From NCBI GenBank assembly GCA_029975555.1, contig JARKOY010000173.1, positions 62,001 to 126,000 of the forward strand: a DNA stretch of 64,000 bases, read 5' to 3'. The notes below the pieces were generated by a model that made no database searches, had not been told where the DNA came from, and saw nothing but the letters and a program-made list of their open reading frames with translations. Positions 26,069 through 34,798 of the stretch are shown in pieces. Numbering within the stretch: position 1 is the stretch's first letter; every line of letters starts with the position of its first letter. A program made the position numbers and the translations under genes. The stretch comes from Spirochaetia bacterium. Its GTDB lineage: Bacteria > Spirochaetota > Spirochaetia > Treponematales > Rectinemataceae.

Positions 26069-28099
26069 CTAGTGATAGGCGGCCCGGCGCTGCTTTTCCC
26101 ACTCCTGGCGATACTGCTCTCGCTCCGCGAGGCTCACCACCTCGCCGCCGACGATGACACCTTTCAGTTTGTACTCGTCGACACCGTACGCTGCACGGGC
26201 GGCGGTATAGGGGATCACGCGGGAAACCAAGAAGGCACCGCCGAACGACATATAAGGAAGCATGATCGCCTCGTCAAGCAGCTGCGCTTCCGCCTCGGCA
26301 AAAAGCCTGAGGCGCTTGGAATAGTCTTCATATTCCGCGTTACCGGCTTCGACCTTCTTCGCATAGTCGTAGAGGCCGATGGCGGTGGCTGCCGCTTTGT
26401 CGCTGCCTTCGTCCACGGGGTCGAGGCCGATCGACGTGAGGAGTGCGCCCACGACAGGCTCGAGAGTCTGGAGAAAGGTGTAAGGATCGCCGTACTCGGG
26501 GCTCCAGCCTGCGGTGCTCCCGATGTCGTAATTGCTCTGGGAGCCGGTCTCCGCGTAGTACGTCGATGCGCCGTAGTTTTCCTCGTCCATCTCGACGAGG
26601 TTCACTGCGACGGTGTCCGTGCCGAAGAGCGCTTCTAGGCCAGACTTGAGGGCTTTTTGCATTTTCATATCTTTGATGGAGGAGGTGTCGGTCGCAACAT
26701 CGAGTTCAATCGGGAACTTCACGCCCTGCGCGGTGAGCTCGGCCTTAGCCTTCGCCATGTAGGCCTTTGCCTTGGATGGGTCGTAGTAAGGATCTTGTGC
26801 GTCATCGATCGTGAAGTCGGCGGGGAAATCGGCAGGGTTGCGGGCTTTGAGCGCATCCTCGAGATATTTGACATAGTCCTTCCCGGCCTTATCGAATGAC
26901 AGCCCTGGAGCGGTATAGGAATTGCGGATGGCCGCATGTTTGTTTTCTTCGCCGCAGCGCTGGGCAAGGATGGCCGGCCTGTCGATGCCGAAGAAGATCG
27001 CCTTGCGGAAATTGCGGTTGAGAATCGCGTGTTTGGTGTCCGCCTTGGCCTGGTTGCTCTTGGGGGATCTGCCTTTTGTGGCATCTGCAGGCGACGCATA
27101 TGCGCCTCGGTCAAAATTGAAAGCATACACAAAAGACGTGGAATCTCGTCGTGCCCTGAAGATGGAGCCCTTGTACTTCTCGTGGGCCCGTACGAAGAGG
27201 GCTCCGTCCTCGGTAGAGATCGGGGCGGCCACATAGACGCCCGCATCGAAGTTGTCGAAGAGGGAATCGGGGTTGCCACCGTCAAAATAGGCATATTTCA
27301 CGTGTTTGATGTACACGCGACCCTTGTCCCAATAGGAGGGATTGGCATCGTATCCGATCACCGACGTGGGCGTATAATTCGAAAGCACATAGGCACCATT
27401 GTAGAGGATGCCATTCTTGTCGACCTTGCCGAAGTCCTTGCCCTTGGAGCGCAGAAACTCTCCATTGACCGGATAGTACGCAAAGGAGGTGAGCATGGTG
27501 TCGAAATAGGGGGTCGGCTTCTCGAGCGTGTACTCGAGGATGTAGTCGCCCTTGGCCTTTACGCCGACTTGGGAAAAATCGGTGATCCTGCCCCGCAGAT
27601 AGGCGCCTGCGTTCTTGACAAAACCATCCACAAGATAGACCAGCGGACTCTTATTGTCGAGCATATATTTCATGGCATCGACCCAGTCCTGGGCCTTGAC
27701 GTCCGCATATGGCTCGAGGTCGGCAGTGACCCACTTTACCCCTTTTCGGAGATTGAAGGTCCAGACCGTGTCATCGTCGTTGACCTTCCAGCTCTCCGCG
27801 AGGGACGGGCGGAGAACGCCGTAGGCGTCGTGCTCTAATAGTCCATCGACGAAGTTGGCGACATGCTGTGTGGTGGCGAGGCGCTGATCGGTGAGGTAAT
27901 TGAAAGAACTCGGATCCTCCGTGAACACATACAGGTAGTCCTCCGACGGCGGCGTCACGGCGCCCACCGCGCCCACCCCCAGCAAGGCCAGCACAAAGAG
28001 CGCGAAAATATGGTTCAACCACCTGTCCCACAAGCGTCGACGATGCCTCATAAGATGTGTCACAAGAAACAGTATAGCCGATTTCTCGAAGCGTCGCAT
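26069..28099 (-). CDS. Peptide/nickel-type ABC substrate-binding protein (family 5)
   Basis: A 676-residue large solute-binding protein, longer than the usual 530-560. An N-terminal hydrophobic stretch at about 29-47 (IFALFVLALLGVGAVGA) acts as signal peptide. The family 5 core follows (Y-V-F-T-E-D-P-S-S-F-N-Y and NLRKGVKWVTA). The start may be the first ATG (28099), 7 bases after the nitrilase stop with GAGG nearby, or Met17 (28051), which gives a more conventional signal peptide. No permease or ATPase genes accompany it. It is the last gene of a run that starts with the DHOD-like gene. Confidence 0.85.
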   Translation of the reverse strand: MRRFEKSAILFLVTHLMRHRRRLWDRWLNHIFALFVLALLGVGAVGAVTPPSEDYLYVFTEDPSSFNYLTDQRLATTQHVANFVDGLLEHDAYGVLRPSLAESWKVNDDDTVWTFNLRKGVKWVTADLEPYADVKAQDWVDAMKYMLDNKSPLVYLVDGFVKNAGAYLRGRITDFSQVGVKAKGDYILEYTLEKPTPYFDTMLTSFAYYPVNGEFLRSKGKDFGKVDKNGILYNGAYVLSNYTPTSVIGYDANPSYWDKGRVYIKHVKYAYFDGGNPDSLFDNFDAGVYVAAPISTEDGALFVRAHEKYKGSIFRARRDSTSFVYAFNFDRGAYASPADATKGRSPKSNQAKADTKHAILNRNFRKAIFFGIDRPAILAQRCGEENKHAAIRNSYTAPGLSFDKAGKDYVKYLEDALKARNPADFPADFTIDDAQDPYYDPSKAKAYMAKAKAELTAQGVKFPIELDVATDTSSIKDMKMQKALKSGLEALFGTDTVAVNLVEMDEENYGASTYYAETGSQSNYDIGSTAGWSPEYGDPYTFLQTLEPVVGALLTSIGLDPVDEGSDKAAATAIGLYDYAKKVEAGNAEYEDYSKRLRLFAEAEAQLLDEAIMLPYMSFGGAFLVSRVIPYTAARAAYGVDEYKLKGVIVGGEVVSLAEREQYRQEWEKQRRAAYH

Positions 28100-28105
28100 C
28101 GAACC

Positions 28106-28891
28106 TCAGAGCGAATACATTTCTGTCCTACGCATCGCGAACACGTTGTTGTACCTATTGAGGGATTTGTCGCGCGCTTGTTCAGGATCGATCTCTGCGA
28201 CCAGTACGGCCTCTCCGTCCACAGGACCGCGCAGTAGGTACTCACCTTTTGGAGAGACGAGCACACTCTCGCCGGTAAACGTAAGCCTCTCGTCCTCGCG
28301 CTGCTCCGATCCCACGCGGTTGGCGGTCGCGATGAATATCCGATTCTGCACCGCAGCGGCGAAATCGGCCCTTTGGCAGTAAGGCATGACGAGGTTGCTG
28401 CAGTGGGCGACGATATCTGCCCCTTTCAGGGCAAGTGTGCGGAAGCTTTCGGGGAAGAACCAGTCAAAGCAGATCGCCAGCCCCAGGCGCGCTCCTCGAA
28501 ACTCAAACACGACAAACCCTGTGTCTCCTGGCGAGAAATACAGGGTTTCCTTGTAAAAGAGGTGTGTCTTCCGGTATAGGTAACTCCGACCGTCGGGCAG
28601 GGCCGCGAGCGATGCGTTGTAGACCGATGCACCTGAGATTTCAGGAAATCCGAAGACGATTGCCGCGTCAAGGTCCCTCGCCGCCGCCCTGAAGGCGCGT
28701 ATCCTCGGGCTTTCCAGACCGTCCGCGAGCGAGCGCGTCTCCTCCGCGCTCACGAACTGGTAGCCCGTGTAGGCGAGCTCTGGCAACACGTATAGATCCG
28801 CCGGATTCTCCCTACACAGCGCTATCAGCCTCTCGACATTTCGGTCGCGTTCTCCAAAGACGGGCTCGAACTGGATAAGCGCGATGCGCAT
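28106..28891 (-). CDS. Carbon-nitrogen hydrolase (nitrilase superfamily)
   Basis: A 261-residue enzyme with the Glu-Lys-Cys triad of the superfamily: Glu in L-P-E-L-A-Y-T-G-Y near 38, Lys in Y-R-K-T-H-L-F near 109 and Cys in A-I-C-F-D-W-F-F-P-E near 142. It hydrolyses an amide or carbamoyl bond; omega-amidase and N-carbamoyl hydrolase are both possible. GGAGAG precedes the ATG by 8 bases. It sits between malic enzyme and a family 5 binding protein, 7 bases from the latter, so the two may serve one imported amide or peptide. Confidence 0.9.
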   Translation of the reverse strand: MRIALIQFEPVFGERDRNVERLIALCRENPADLYVLPELAYTGYQFVSAEETRSLADGLESPRIRAFRAAARDLDAAIVFGFPEISGASVYNASLAALPDGRSYLYRKTHLFYKETLYFSPGDTGFVVFEFRGARLGLAICFDWFFPESFRTLALKGADIVAHCSNLVMPYCQRADFAAAVQNRIFIATANRVGSEQREDERLTFTGESVLVSPKGEYLLRGPVDGEAVLVAEIDPEQARDKSLNRYNNVFAMRRTEMYSL

Positions 28892-28944
28892 GGCTTACTC
28901 TCCGCCCCAGTAAAGCGTGTCGTTTTGTGTTCTCACTTCAGCTA

Positions 28945-30399
28945 TTATTTTTTTACCTCGGCCACCGCGAAGTCCATGGCCTCCTGCAAAAGCTGCTCAG
29001 GAATCGGCGCGATGTGTCCAGCGTCCATAAGATCCTTGGTGAGCGCGCGCGCAGCGAGGATATCCTCTTTTGCCTTCGTGTAGATATGCTCCCAGGTGTC
29101 GGTGATTCTCGCGACTTTTTCCTCTATCGCGGCCATGGCGACGTCTGCCGCCTCGCGCGCGAAGACCTCGGTCTCTTCCATCGTCGCGATGATGTTGTCG
29201 ACGCTGATGCCGCGCGATTTTGCGAAGTCAGCGATCGAGTGGGCGCAGCGGATGGCCATGGTGTCGGTGATCTTGCGGGCGCGCACGAGGAGGGCGCCCT
29301 TCAAAAGACCGGGGAAGCAGATCGAATTGTTCACCTGGTTCGGAAAGTCGCCGCGTCCGGTGGCCACGATGTAGGCCCCTTGCTCTTTCGCCGCGTAGGG
29401 CCAAATCTCGGGCACCGGGTTGGCGCAGGCAAAGACGATTGCCTTGGGCGCCATCGAGCGCACCCATTCGCGCTTGACCGTGTCGGGGCCCGGCGTCGAG
29501 AGCGCGATGAGCACGTCGGCACCCTTGAGCGCCTCCGCCTCTGTCTCGATGCAGCGTGGATTGGTCTGAAGGCAGAGCTCCCACTTGCGGTAATAGCGCC
29601 TGTCCTGCTCGATATCCTTCCGGTTGCGGTGCAAGCCCCCCTTGCTGTCGAAAATGATCATATTCTCGCCCCTGCCGCCGTCGGCGAGAATGAGGCGCGC
29701 GATCGTCGTGTTCGAAGCGCCCGCGCCGAGCAGCACGATTTTCGCCTCGCCGAGCGTTTTTCCGGAGAGCTCGAGTGCGTTGAGGAGCCCCGCCAGGGTC
29801 ACGCATGCGGTGCCCTGCGCATCGTCGTGCCATACAGGCACATCGCAGGCCTCTCGCAAATCATCCAAAACCTTGAAGCAGTTCGGCTGGCTGATGTCCT
29901 CGAGGTTCACCGCTCCCACCGAAGGCTCGAGCATCTTCACAAAATCGATGATCTTTTCGGGGTCGGGCTTGCCGTCCGCGCCGCGTGAATTGACGCAGAG
30001 CGCAATCGCATCGACGCCCCCCAGATACTTCATGAGGAAGGCCTTGCCCTCCATGACGCCGAGTCCCCCGGGAGGCGTGCAGTCGCCATCGCCAAGGACG
30101 CGGGTCGAGTCCGAGACGACCGCCACCAGGTTGCCGCGGTTGGAAAGCGCAAAGGACTGGTCGTTGTTCTCTCGAATGGTCGTGGAAATCTTCGATACAC
30201 CGGGCGTGTACCACACGTTGAACCAGTTAAATCCATAGAGCCCCGCCTTGGGAACGACCTGAATTTTTCCGCCGTAGAAACGGTGGGCCTTCTCCGAGAG
30301 TGTCTTCAGAAAGATCGTCTGAGCGCGGGCGCGCTGGTCTGGCGTCAGGTCTTCAGGAAAAGCTTCTGAAAGATTATCGAGGCTGAGACTGAGATTCAT
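28945..30399 (-). CDS. NAD(P)-dependent malic enzyme
   Basis: A 484-residue malic enzyme of the bacterial type. The malate-binding part has Y-T-P-G-V near 69 and L-G-D-G-D near 103. Metal/catalytic residues lie in VWHDDAQGTACV near 190, and a Rossmann segment LLGAGASNTTIA near 224. It converts malate to pyruvate and CO2 with NAD(P)H. AAGGAAGG precedes the ATG. It lies 31 bases after the DHOD-like gene and 53 bases before the nitrilase gene. The C-terminal extension after about residue 400 is helical. Confidence 0.93.
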   Translation of the reverse strand: MNLSLSLDNLSEAFPEDLTPDQRARAQTIFLKTLSEKAHRFYGGKIQVVPKAGLYGFNWFNVWYTPGVSKISTTIRENNDQSFALSNRGNLVAVVSDSTRVLGDGDCTPPGGLGVMEGKAFLMKYLGGVDAIALCVNSRGADGKPDPEKIIDFVKMLEPSVGAVNLEDISQPNCFKVLDDLREACDVPVWHDDAQGTACVTLAGLLNALELSGKTLGEAKIVLLGAGASNTTIARLILADGGRGENMIIFDSKGGLHRNRKDIEQDRRYYRKWELCLQTNPRCIETEAEALKGADVLIALSTPGPDTVKREWVRSMAPKAIVFACANPVPEIWPYAAKEQGAYIVATGRGDFPNQVNNSICFPGLLKGALLVRARKITDTMAIRCAHSIADFAKSRGISVDNIIATMEETEVFAREAADVAMAAIEEKVARITDTWEHIYTKAKEDILAARALTKDLMDAGHIAPIPEQLLQEAMDFAVAEVKK

Positions 30400-30430
30400 A
30401 GTTTCCTTCCTTAAAAATATTTAACAACAT

Positions 30431-31417
30431 TCAATATATGCCGGTGAGCGCCTTGATGTACTGAAGGCGCAGATACTCTTCTGGTTTCTCGGCGTTGATC
30501 GCCGAGAGCTTGCCTTGAAGGCCGTCTAGAGACGAATATCCCAGTGACTCGACGAGCGAATCCATCTCCTCCAGAATCGAGCCGATGGCCTTCCACCCTT
30601 TCTGGTAAATGATGGAACAGACTTCCACCGCGCTCGCGCCTGCGAGGAGGCACTTGACCGCGGCGTCAGCGCTGTGGATACCTGTCGAAGAGACCAGCTC
30701 GAGTCCTGCGCGCTTGTAGAGAATCGCAGTCCAGCGCAGGCTCTCGTGGTACTCCGTTTCGGAGCTCAGAGGCTGCACGCCTGAGAGCCGCATGGTGCTC
30801 AAATTGAAATCGAAGCGAAAAAAGCGGTTGAAGAGCACGGCGGCATTCGCCCCTTCCTTGGACAGGCCGTGGACAAGATTTGGCAGGCTAGAATAATTGT
30901 TCCCCAGCTTCACCATGATGGGCAGTTTGGTCGCAAGGCGCGCCTCTTTTACGGTCGAATGCACCTTCTGTTCGATCTCGTGGCCCGAAATGTGCGGCGA
31001 GAATGGAACATAGGCGATATTGAGCTCCAGCGCATCGGCGCCGGCCTCTTCTATGCGCTTCGCGAATCCAGCCCAGTTGCCTGGGCCGACACAGTTGATG
31101 CTGGCGATGATCGGCACATTGTCCACTCTTCGTTTCGATTCGTCGATGAGCTTCAAATATTCGTCGGTGCTCTCTTCCCATGCCGTCCTCGACAGAAAAG
31201 CCTCTGCGTCTGGGTAGCTGTCGATATCGAGGCCCGCCATTTCTTCTCCGAGCACCGCAAGTATCTGTTCCTCGAAAAGCGATTTGAGCACAACGGCTCC
31301 GGCGCCGGAATGCGCCGCCTTCTCGACGCCATCGGGAAGACTCGTGAGCCCGCTCGCGCCGACGATGATGGGATTCTTCAGACGAAGCCCCATCAAATAT
31401 GTTCCTAAGTCCGCCAT
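30431..31417 (-). CDS. Dihydroorotate dehydrogenase-like flavoprotein
   Basis: A 328-residue TIM-barrel flavoprotein of the DHOD family (N-P-I-I-V-G-A-S-G-L-T near 15, E-L-N-I-A-Y near 131, S-S-T-G-I-H near 238). The usual N-P-G-N-x-G-N-x-P orotate-binding/active-site pattern is not conserved, and no pyrimidine genes are nearby. It may therefore act on another substrate, as many DHOD-like proteins of gut anaerobes are thought to. AAAGGAGC precedes the ATG. It is the first gene of the run DHOD-like, malic enzyme, nitrilase, binding protein, and is divergent from the AOR module. Confidence 0.85.
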   Translation of the reverse strand: MADLGTYLMGLRLKNPIIVGASGLTSLPDGVEKAAHSGAGAVVLKSLFEEQILAVLGEEMAGLDIDSYPDAEAFLSRTAWEESTDEYLKLIDESKRRVDNVPIIASINCVGPGNWAGFAKRIEEAGADALELNIAYVPFSPHISGHEIEQKVHSTVKEARLATKLPIMVKLGNNYSSLPNLVHGLSKEGANAAVLFNRFFRFDFNLSTMRLSGVQPLSSETEYHESLRWTAILYKRAGLELVSSTGIHSADAAVKCLLAGASAVEVCSIIYQKGWKAIGSILEEMDSLVESLGYSSLDGLQGKLSAINAEKPEEYLRLQYIKALTGIY

Positions 31418-31604
31418 TATTCGCTCCTTTCAGGCCTCAAAGACCAACGACAACATCGGATTCTAAGGCAGGCAAGCCCTTTTCCTCTACCTTAACAGTA
31501 ATGTTGTATCATGTCTTTCTTGCAGCCTCAAGGACCAAAGAGCACAACAGAAAAGCTCCACGGCTGATGCCAAAAGATTTCAAAATTATAGATACAAATT
31601 TATA

Positions 31605-31633
31605 TTGACAGCCTGTTCGTGCCATTTTAGAAT
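31605..31633 (+). promoter_or_regulatory. Promoter of the tungsten oxidoreductase operon
   Basis: Consensus TTGACA (31605-31610), 17 bases, TAGAAT (31628-31633). Expected +1 is about 31640, leaving a leader of about 240 bases before the first gene, long enough for the structured RNA described next. The rest of the 31418-31881 gap shows nothing else gene-like. Confidence 0.75.
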
Positions 31634-31674
31634 CTTGCCGCAGACTGCAGCAGTCTGTATACGCTATCCCTATC

Positions 31675-31806
31675 TTCTCCGAACCGTACCGCCTACAGAA
31701 CCGGTCAAGGCTGGCTCCACGGCGAGCGGTCACAAGGCAGGGCGTTGTTCCGGCCTTACAGGTTGTTCGAGAAATCGGGCAGCCTCCCGTGTTTGGAAAG
31801 GAGAGA
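31675..31806 (+). ncRNA. Candidate Moco/Tuco-family riboswitch in the AOR operon leader
   Basis: The 3' part, GCCTCCCGTGTTTGGAAAGG (31782-31801), closely matches the conserved 3' end of the molybdenum-cofactor RNA motif as I remember it from E. coli moaA (CCTCCCGTATCTGGAAAGG). CACGG (31718-31722) can pair with CCGTG (31787-31791) in the position of P2. A GNRA hairpin, GTTCGA-GAAA-TCGGGC (31765-31780), precedes the core. Between them, CACAAGGCAGGGCG resembles the E. coli core but without its extra P3 arm, the form proposed to sense tungsten cofactor. TTCTCC (31675-31680) with GGAGAG (31800-31805) is one option for P1. Control of translation of the Fe-S/AOR operon is likely, since no terminator follows. 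Recognised from memory only. Confidence 0.6.
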
Positions 31807-31881
31807 CGAAGAGCCGCGACCATTGCGCTGGAGGCGGCGAATCGGATCACCGGGAAAAATCGAAAACTGGAGGCAGAAGCG

Positions 31882-32577
31882 ATGGACGAACTAACCGAGA
31901 AGCGGGAAGGCTTTCTAAGAAAAAAGCAGTCCCGCCGCGACTTCCTCAAGGCCACGGGCATCAGTCTGACTGGCGCATTCGTGGCGCTGACGCTCGGAGG
32001 GGCAACCAGCGTCAAGACGCGTGACGGGAAAGACATCAAAGTGTGGAAGACCCCCACGGGTGTCATCGTGCACGATCCGAACCGCTGCGTCGGATGTCTG
32101 CGGTGTGAAGCCATGTGCACCGCACGGAACGATGGCAAAGTCTCTGCATACCTTGCGCGGCTCAAAGTGACGCGCAACATGAACTACGGCGTCGAGGGCG
32201 CAGGTTCAGCGTATCAAAAAGTTGACGGGCAGATGGGCAATTTCCGCATCGTTGCGGAAACCTGCCGTCAGTGTGAAAAACCGGCGTGCGGCAATGCGTG
32301 CCCGACCGGTGCCATATATGCCGACAAGGTGAACGGAGCCCGGGTGGTCAATGTCAAGGCCTGCATCGGCTGCGGATCTTGCACTCGCGCTTGCCCATGG
32401 CACTTGCCGACCGTGGACCCAGAAGCCGAAGTATCGACCAAGTGTTCACTCTGCGAAGGGGACCCGACCTGTGTAAAGAGCTGTCCGACCGGGGCGCTCC
32501 GGTATCTTCCGTGGGCCGAGGCCGAAAAGCTCCTGTGGGGAACTGACGCGACCAGCGGCGCCAGTCCCGATGCGTGA
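31882..32577 (+). CDS. Tat-signal 4x[4Fe-4S] ferredoxin-type electron-transfer subunit
   Basis: A 231-residue Fe-S protein. Residues 16-24 (Q-S-R-R-D-F-L-K-A) match the twin-arginine motif S-R-R-x-F-L-K, followed by a hydrophobic stretch to about 40. Four cysteine clusters follow: C69/72/75/79, C128/131/136/140, C161/164/167/171 and C188/191/197/201, the DmsB/HycB-like four-cubane pattern. It should pass electrons to or from the AOR encoded 17 bases downstream. The start at 31882 is fixed by GGAGG 8 bases upstream; the frame is open into the riboswitch. E. coli YdhY, next to the AOR-like YdhV, is the closest analogy. The Tat signal would place it outside the cytoplasmic membrane or anchored there. 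Confidence 0.9.
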   Translation: MDELTEKREGFLRKKQSRRDFLKATGISLTGAFVALTLGGATSVKTRDGKDIKVWKTPTGVIVHDPNRCVGCLRCEAMCTARNDGKVSAYLARLKVTRNMNYGVEGAGSAYQKVDGQMGNFRIVAETCRQCEKPACGNACPTGAIYADKVNGARVVNVKACIGCGSCTRACPWHLPTVDPEAEVSTKCSLCEGDPTCVKSCPTGALRYLPWAEAEKLLWGTDATSGASPDA

Positions 32578-32594
32578 ACAAAGGAGGGTTTGAC

Positions 32595-34712
32595 ATGAGC
32601 ACGTATGGATATACCGGCAGAATACTTCGCGTGGATCTGTCGAGTGGCAAAATAGCCATAGATGATACATTAAAATATAAGGACTTCATCGGCGGCGAAG
32701 GCATTGCGATGAAGATCATGTGGGACGAGGTCCCCGCGGGCACCCATCCTTTCGACCCACAGAATAAGCTCATTTTCGGGTCCGGGCCACTGTGTGGGAC
32801 AGGTGTGCCCTGTTCTGGCCGCACGAACATTACCTCGCTTCTGCCGTCGAATCCTTTCTACGGCGTGACGAGTTCGCACATGGGCGGCTACTTTTCGGTT
32901 GCCATGAAGTACGCCGGCTGGGATATGATCGTCATCGAAGGGAAGGCTCCATCTCCCGTGTGGCTGCGGATCGAGGACGACAAGGTCAAAATCGAGGACG
33001 CACGCTGGATGTGGGGTAAGGGCATCTTCGACACCCAGGCGATGGTCGCCTCGTTCATGGGCAAGGACGCTCAGGTCGCGGCGATTGGTCCCGCGGGGGA
33101 GAACATGGTCAACCTTTCGGTCATCAGGACAGGAACCTCGCATTCGGCCGGGGGCCACGGCGGTATCATGGGATCAAAGAATCTCAAGGCGATCGGCGTC
33201 CGCGGGACAGGTGCGGTGAAGATTGCCGTGGACAGCAAGGAGTGGCTGGAGCTCAACCGCTTCATGATGAGCATCATCGGCGCAAACAACCAGCACGTCG
33301 TGCCTTCATCGCCACAGCCGTGGGCGGAGTACACCGACCCGACCTCGCGCTGGACGGCCCGCAAGGGACTGTTCTGGGGCGCGGCGAACCCACCTGTGGA
33401 GACCGGCGAATGCGACCCCCACGACATGCAGTCGGTCGGTCTGCGGACCATGAAGGCCACCTTCGACCTCGGAGCGGGAGCAGAAAAGTACACCGTGCGC
33501 ATGGGCGGATGTGCGCACTGCCCGATCCGCTGTCATTCCCAGCTCAAGGTTCCTCAACTCGAGCGCTACGGAATGGACCCTTATGTCTCCAACACCTGCA
33601 TGGGGTGGTCGTCACCGCGCGGCGTCATGTTCAAGGGCATCAAGGAATTCGACGGCCATGGAGAAGACAGCTCCATCGTGGGCACTGCCATCGGAACCAC
33701 GCTCGCCGACGACCTGGGTGTCTGGTGCAACTACGGCCAGATTGGGCGCGACCTCAACTACTGCTACACCAACGGAGTGTTTAAGCGGGTCCTTCCGGCG
33801 GAAGAATACAGCTCCATCCGCTGGGACCTCCTCGAAAAAGGCGACGCCAATTTCTTCTTCGATTTCTACAACCGAGTGGCCTACAAAAAAGGCGAATTCT
33901 CGCACATCGCAGACGGATCGTACTGGATTGCTCAGCGCTGGAACCTCGGCGATGAGTACTGGAACAACAAGGACATGAAGCTCTGGAGCAGGCTTGGCTA
34001 CCCGGTCCATCACTCCAACGAAGCCGGCGGCCAGGTTGGCGCCCTCATTTCCTGCTTCTCCAACCGCGATGCGCAGAACCATTCGCACATGAATTTCATC
34101 GGGGCGAAACTGCCTGTAAAAATCCTCAAGGAAATCGCAGGCGAGATATGGGGCAGCCCTGCCGCGCTCGATGCGCCGAACAACTACACGCCGATGAATG
34201 AATACAAGGCCCGATTCGTCAAGTGGTCGCTGGTCAGGACGATGCTTCACAACTCACTCACGCTCTGCAACTGGATGTGGCCTATGGCGACGAGCCCGCT
34301 CAAGGAACGCAACTACCGCGGCGACACCTCGCTCGAAGCGAAGTTCTACAGCCTGGCGACGGGCATCAACATCTCCGAGCGCGAGCTCGACGAAGCGGCA
34401 GCGCGCTGCTTCACGCTCATGCGGGCGATCACCGTACGTCAGATGCAAAGCTTCGACCTGCGCAAGGATCATGACCAGACCACCGAGTGGGTGATCCACA
34501 GGGAAAAAGACAAGAGTGGGAATGAACTGCCGCAGTTCACCCCCGGCACGATAGCCATGGAAAAAGAGGACATGGAACTGGGCCGCACGCTCGTGTACCG
34601 CGAATTCGGTTGGGATGAAAAGACCGGTGCGCCCACCAGGGCGTGCCTCGAAAAGTATGGGATGCCGGACGTAGCGGAAGAGCTCGGAAGACGGGGACTT
34701 CTGCCTACATGA
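32595..34712 (+). CDS. Aldehyde:ferredoxin oxidoreductase family tungsten/molybdenum enzyme
   Basis: A 705-residue AOR-family protein. The N-terminal domain begins G-Y-T-G-R-I-L-R-V-D-L-S-S-G-K, typical of the family, with the pterin-binding stretch SHSAGGHGGIMGSKNLKAIG near 188. The [4Fe-4S] site lies in C-A-H-C-P-I-R-C near 312, with a further Cys expected toward the C-terminus. The enzyme should bind two metal-free pterin units around one W (or Mo) and oxidise an aldehyde or reduce an acid, or act on another substrate as YdhV and WOR paralogues may. AGGAGG precedes the ATG. There is no export signal of its own. Tungsten is favoured by the tup genes 4 kb away. Confidence 0.93.
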   Translation: MSTYGYTGRILRVDLSSGKIAIDDTLKYKDFIGGEGIAMKIMWDEVPAGTHPFDPQNKLIFGSGPLCGTGVPCSGRTNITSLLPSNPFYGVTSSHMGGYFSVAMKYAGWDMIVIEGKAPSPVWLRIEDDKVKIEDARWMWGKGIFDTQAMVASFMGKDAQVAAIGPAGENMVNLSVIRTGTSHSAGGHGGIMGSKNLKAIGVRGTGAVKIAVDSKEWLELNRFMMSIIGANNQHVVPSSPQPWAEYTDPTSRWTARKGLFWGAANPPVETGECDPHDMQSVGLRTMKATFDLGAGAEKYTVRMGGCAHCPIRCHSQLKVPQLERYGMDPYVSNTCMGWSSPRGVMFKGIKEFDGHGEDSSIVGTAIGTTLADDLGVWCNYGQIGRDLNYCYTNGVFKRVLPAEEYSSIRWDLLEKGDANFFFDFYNRVAYKKGEFSHIADGSYWIAQRWNLGDEYWNNKDMKLWSRLGYPVHHSNEAGGQVGALISCFSNRDAQNHSHMNFIGAKLPVKILKEIAGEIWGSPAALDAPNNYTPMNEYKARFVKWSLVRTMLHNSLTLCNWMWPMATSPLKERNYRGDTSLEAKFYSLATGINISERELDEAAARCFTLMRAITVRQMQSFDLRKDHDQTTEWVIHREKDKSGNELPQFTPGTIAMEKEDMELGRTLVYREFGWDEKTGAPTRACLEKYGMPDVAEELGRRGLLPT

Positions 34713-34725
34713 GCCGATGAGGCGA

Positions 34726-34772
34726 GGCCAGGCGACTCATAGGAATCACGTGGTTCGTCGCCTGGCCTTTGT
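34726..34772 (+). terminator. Strong hairpin after the AOR gene (attenuator or stabiliser)
   Basis: A perfect 11-base-pair stem, GGCCAGGCGAC (34726-34736) with GTCGCCTGGCC (34757-34767), followed by TTTGT. The U-run is short, so partial termination or 3'-end protection of the Fe-S/AOR message is more likely than a full stop. It would make the downstream 179-residue protein and FdhD-like protein less abundant. Confidence 0.6.
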
Positions 34773-34798
34773 CCTGCATTACGCAAGGAAAATATGAT

